Assembly: GCA_002401305.2 (NCBI GenBank)
Contig: NVSO02000180.1
Location: 1 to 7,680 of the forward strand
Direction: 5' to 3'
DNA length: 7,680 nt
Origin: Rhodobiaceae bacterium
Lineage (GTDB): Bacteria > Pseudomonadota > Alphaproteobacteria > Parvibaculales > Parvibaculaceae
Part shown: in pieces, positions 5,872 to 7,680 of the stretch
Position numbering within the stretch: position 1 is the stretch's first letter
How the letters are laid out: each line of letters starts with the position of its first letter
Notes under the pieces: model-generated
What the model saw: only the letters and a program-made list of their open reading frames with translations
What the model was told of the DNA's origin: nothing
Database searches by the model: none
Program-made: the position numbers and the translations under genes

Positions 5872-6848
5872 ACAACCCAGAAGACATAAGCCAATCTGGC
5901 GACATGACCAGCGCGCAACGCGCGCGCGGGTTGATGGCGGCGGGCGACGTGCGCGCGCAAGCCGCCCATTGGTTCACCTATCTCACCAGCGAAAAACGCG
6001 CCGCCCATCACACCTTGATCGACTATGAGCGCGACCTCAGTTGCTTCGTCGAGTTCCTCGTAGATCACCTGGGCGGCGAAGCCACCTTGAAAGACCTTGA
6101 AGCGCTGACCGTGCGCGACTTCCGCTCTTTCCTTGCCAACAGGCGCGCCCAAGGTTTGGCCAATCGCTCAACAGCCCGCACCTTGTCAGCCATTCGCTCC
6201 TTCTTCAAATTCATGGAACGGCGCAAAGTACTTTCTAACGCAGCGCTGACCACCATTCGGTCCCCAAAAATTCCCCACTCCATTCCAAAGCCCTTGAGCC
6301 CAAAAGCGGCAAAAGATGTAATCGCCGAAGCCGAGGTCAAAGAAGAACGCGACTGGGTGGCAGCGCGCGACGTGGCCATTTTGACATTGCTCTATGGCTG
6401 CGGCCTGCGTGTAGCAGAAGCACTCAACTTAAACCAAACAGACACGCCGCTGCCCAAAATGCTGCGCTTCAAAGGCAAGGGCAACAAGGATCGGTTGGTG
6501 CCAACATTGCCCGCCGCAAGCAACGCCATCGCCGCCTATCAAGCGCTGTGCCCGCATGGCCTATCAGGCGACGACCCGCTCTTTGTCGGCATTCGCGGCA
6601 AGCGACTAGGCCAAGCGCAAGTCCAAGCCTTGATGCGCACACTCCGCAAACGCCTCGGCCTACCCGACACAGCCACGCCTCATGCTCTGCGCCATTCCTT
6701 CGCCACCCATCTACTCAATGCGGGCGGCGACTTGCGCACCATCCAAGAATTGCTCGGCCACGCCAGCCTATCGACAACCCAGATCTACACCGAAGTCGAT
6801 CAAGCCCGATTGTTGGAAACCTACAAGAAGGCCCATCCGCGCGCCTAA
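5844..6848 (+). CDS. xerC: Site-specific tyrosine recombinase XerC
   Basis: XerC acts with XerD at dif, under FtsK control, to resolve chromosome dimers before division. The N-terminal SAM-like core-binding domain spans about residues 36-130 (LIDYERDLSCFVEFL, LSAIRSFFKFM) and the catalytic domain about 150-330. The full tyrosine-recombinase set is visible: Arg189 (YGCGLRVAEAL), Lys212 in GKGNKDR, His280 and Arg283 (HALRHSFATHLL), His306 (LLGHASLSTTQIY) and nucleophile Tyr315. It is the chromosomal Xer type rather than a phage integrase: short, in a housekeeping cluster, with no adjacent att-like repeats. The start is uncertain. The ATG at 5844 gives 334 residues, overlaps DUF484 and has only a weak GTGG upstream. 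In-frame ATGs at 5904 (314 residues) or 5934 (304 residues) better fit the family's ~300 residues. XerC rather than XerD is chosen from the DUF484 linkage. Confidence 0.93.
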   Translation: MAGPSRKGINNPEDISQSGDMTSAQRARGLMAAGDVRAQAAHWFTYLTSEKRAAHHTLIDYERDLSCFVEFLVDHLGGEATLKDLEALTVRDFRSFLANRRAQGLANRSTARTLSAIRSFFKFMERRKVLSNAALTTIRSPKIPHSIPKPLSPKAAKDVIAEAEVKEERDWVAARDVAILTLLYGCGLRVAEALNLNQTDTPLPKMLRFKGKGNKDRLVPTLPAASNAIAAYQALCPHGLSGDDPLFVGIRGKRLGQAQVQALMRTLRKRLGLPDTATPHALRHSFATHLLNAGGDLRTIQELLGHASLSTTQIYTEVDQARLLETYKKAHPRA

Positions 6849-6852
6849 ACGC

Positions 6853-6886
6853 AAAACACCCCCCGCCAAAAGACGAGGGGTGTTTT
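6853..6886. terminator. Bidirectional intrinsic terminator between xerC and lpd
   Basis: AAAACACCCC (6853-6862) pairs perfectly with GGGGTGTTTT (6877-6886) around a 14-base loop. This gives a GC-rich stem with A/T ends that provide a U-tract on both strands. It begins four bases after the xerC stop and ends 22 bases beyond the convergent lpd stop, so it can serve both transcripts. Confidence 0.9.
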
Positions 6887-6908
6887 AATTTGCTGTGCAG
6901 AGAAGCGC

Positions 6909-7680
6909 TTACATATGGATCGGTGAACCCGTCACATCCATCGCCGCTTCTTTGATGGCTTCCGACATGGTCGGGTGCGCATGGCAGGTCCGAGCAATAT
7001 CTTCAGACGATCCGCCAAACTCAATCACAGACACCGCTTCGTGGATCATTTCACCCGCACCTGCCCCAATGATGTGAACACCCAACACCGCGTCGGTGTG
7101 TTTGTCCGCAATGATTTTAACAAAGCCGTCTGTGGTGCGATTGGCTTTTGCCCGGCCATTGGCAGTGAACGGGAACTTGCCGATATTCACTTCAACGCCT
7201 TCAGCCTTAAGTTGCTCGGTTGTTTTGCCAACAGACGCCACTTCAGGGTGCGTATACACCACACCGGGAATGGCATTGTGATTGATGTGCGGCAGTTGGC
7301 CATCCAACTTCTCAGCCAGAACAGAGCCCTCTTCCATCGCCTTATGCGCAAGCATAGGGCCTTCAACAACATCACCAATGGCATAGACGCCCGCAAGGCT
7401 GGTTGCGAGTTGATCATCAATCACAACCCGGCCCCGTGTGTCTGTTTCAATACCGACTTCTTTGCAGCCCAAACCGTCGGTGTAAGCAACCCGGCCGATA
7501 GAAACCAAAACAACATCAGCTTCTATCACCTGAACGTCGCCACCTGCGGCAGGCTCAATAGAGACAGCCAACCCTGTAGTGGTTTTCTCAACGCCCGACA
7601 CTTTATGGCCCAGCTTGAGATCAAATTTCTGTTTCTTCAAAATCCGCCCGAAGGTCTTAGACACTTCACTGTCCATGCCC
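6909..7680 (-). CDS. lpd: Dihydrolipoamide dehydrogenase (E3), C-terminal part; 5' end beyond the right edge
   Basis: E3 reoxidises dihydrolipoyl groups of 2-oxoacid dehydrogenase or glycine-cleavage complexes with FAD and NAD+. About 257 codons remain, roughly the C-terminal 55% of a ~465-residue protein, so the CxxxxC redox disulfide and N-terminal FAD fold are off the edge. Seen here are the end of the NAD-binding domain (DVVLVSIGR), the second FAD-binding motif (TSLAGVYAIGDVVEGPMLAHKAMEEG) and the dimerisation domain (VVYTHPEVASVGKTTEQLK, LGVHIIGAGAGEMIHEA). The catalytic HAHPTMSEA segment holds the His-x4-Glu pair, and the C-terminus is the common PIHM-type ending. The Met at 7676 is internal, since the frame continues to the edge. 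It is convergent with xerC. In alphaproteobacteria an lpd here is often the last gene of the 2-oxoglutarate dehydrogenase cluster, but that is not visible. Confidence 0.95.
   Translation of the reverse strand, partial: GMDSEVSKTFGRILKKQKFDLKLGHKVSGVEKTTTGLAVSIEPAAGGDVQVIEADVVLVSIGRVAYTDGLGCKEVGIETDTRGRVVIDDQLATSLAGVYAIGDVVEGPMLAHKAMEEGSVLAEKLDGQLPHINHNAIPGVVYTHPEVASVGKTTEQLKAEGVEVNIGKFPFTANGRAKANRTTDGFVKIIADKHTDAVLGVHIIGAGAGEMIHEAVSVIEFGGSSEDIARTCHAHPTMSEAIKEAAMDVTGSPIHM

Noticed and set aside
5844..6848. Phage or integron integrase, marking a mobile element
   Set aside because: The protein fits chromosomal XerC in length and motifs, sits after DUF484 in a housekeeping cluster, and there are no flanking att-like repeats or cargo genes.
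1..7680. CRISPR arrays, tRNA or rRNA genes, insertion sequences
   Set aside because: No regularly spaced repeats, cloverleaf-like or ribosomal sequence, transposase or long terminal inverted repeats were found on reading both strands.

Overview
The window looks like a chromosomal housekeeping segment of an alphaproteobacterium. The gene order F1-ATPase genes (atpH-atpA), priA, transaldolase-type aldolase, DUF484, xerC, lpd is, from memory, a familiar alphaproteobacterial arrangement, and the AtpH, PriA, DUF484 and XerC proteins look alphaproteobacterial. The genus cannot be named from the sequence alone.

Layout. On the minus strand, reading leftward, priA (4268-2052) is followed by a 406-base gene-free gap rich in short palindromes. 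That gap is followed by atpH (GTG start at 1645) and atpA (start at 1085, running off the left edge), whose stop and start overlap in TGATG. priA is divergent from a plus-strand cluster of transaldolase (4422-5072), a DUF484/GAF-like protein (5134-5871) and xerC (5844-6848). That cluster ends in a strong bidirectional terminator at 6853-6886. A convergent minus-strand dihydrolipoamide dehydrogenase gene (6909 to the right edge) supplies the C-terminal half of the E3 enzyme.

Function. The genes cover energy metabolism (F1 delta and alpha subunits, E3 of a 2-oxoacid dehydrogenase complex), carbon metabolism (transaldolase) and chromosome maintenance (PriA for replication restart, XerC for dimer resolution). 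No defence system, CRISPR array, prophage, insertion sequence, tRNA or rRNA was seen, and no new biological system is evident.

The most important anomaly is in atpA. Its first ~158 codons are alphaproteobacterial in sequence and codon use. From about codon 185 onward (roughly positions 1-535) the protein is betaproteobacterial, probably Burkholderiales-like, with a different codon bias. The switch falls in the nearly invariant Walker A region. This is either an assembly chimera or an intragenic recombination; a chimeric contig join is the likelier reading, and everything left of about position 610 should be treated with caution.
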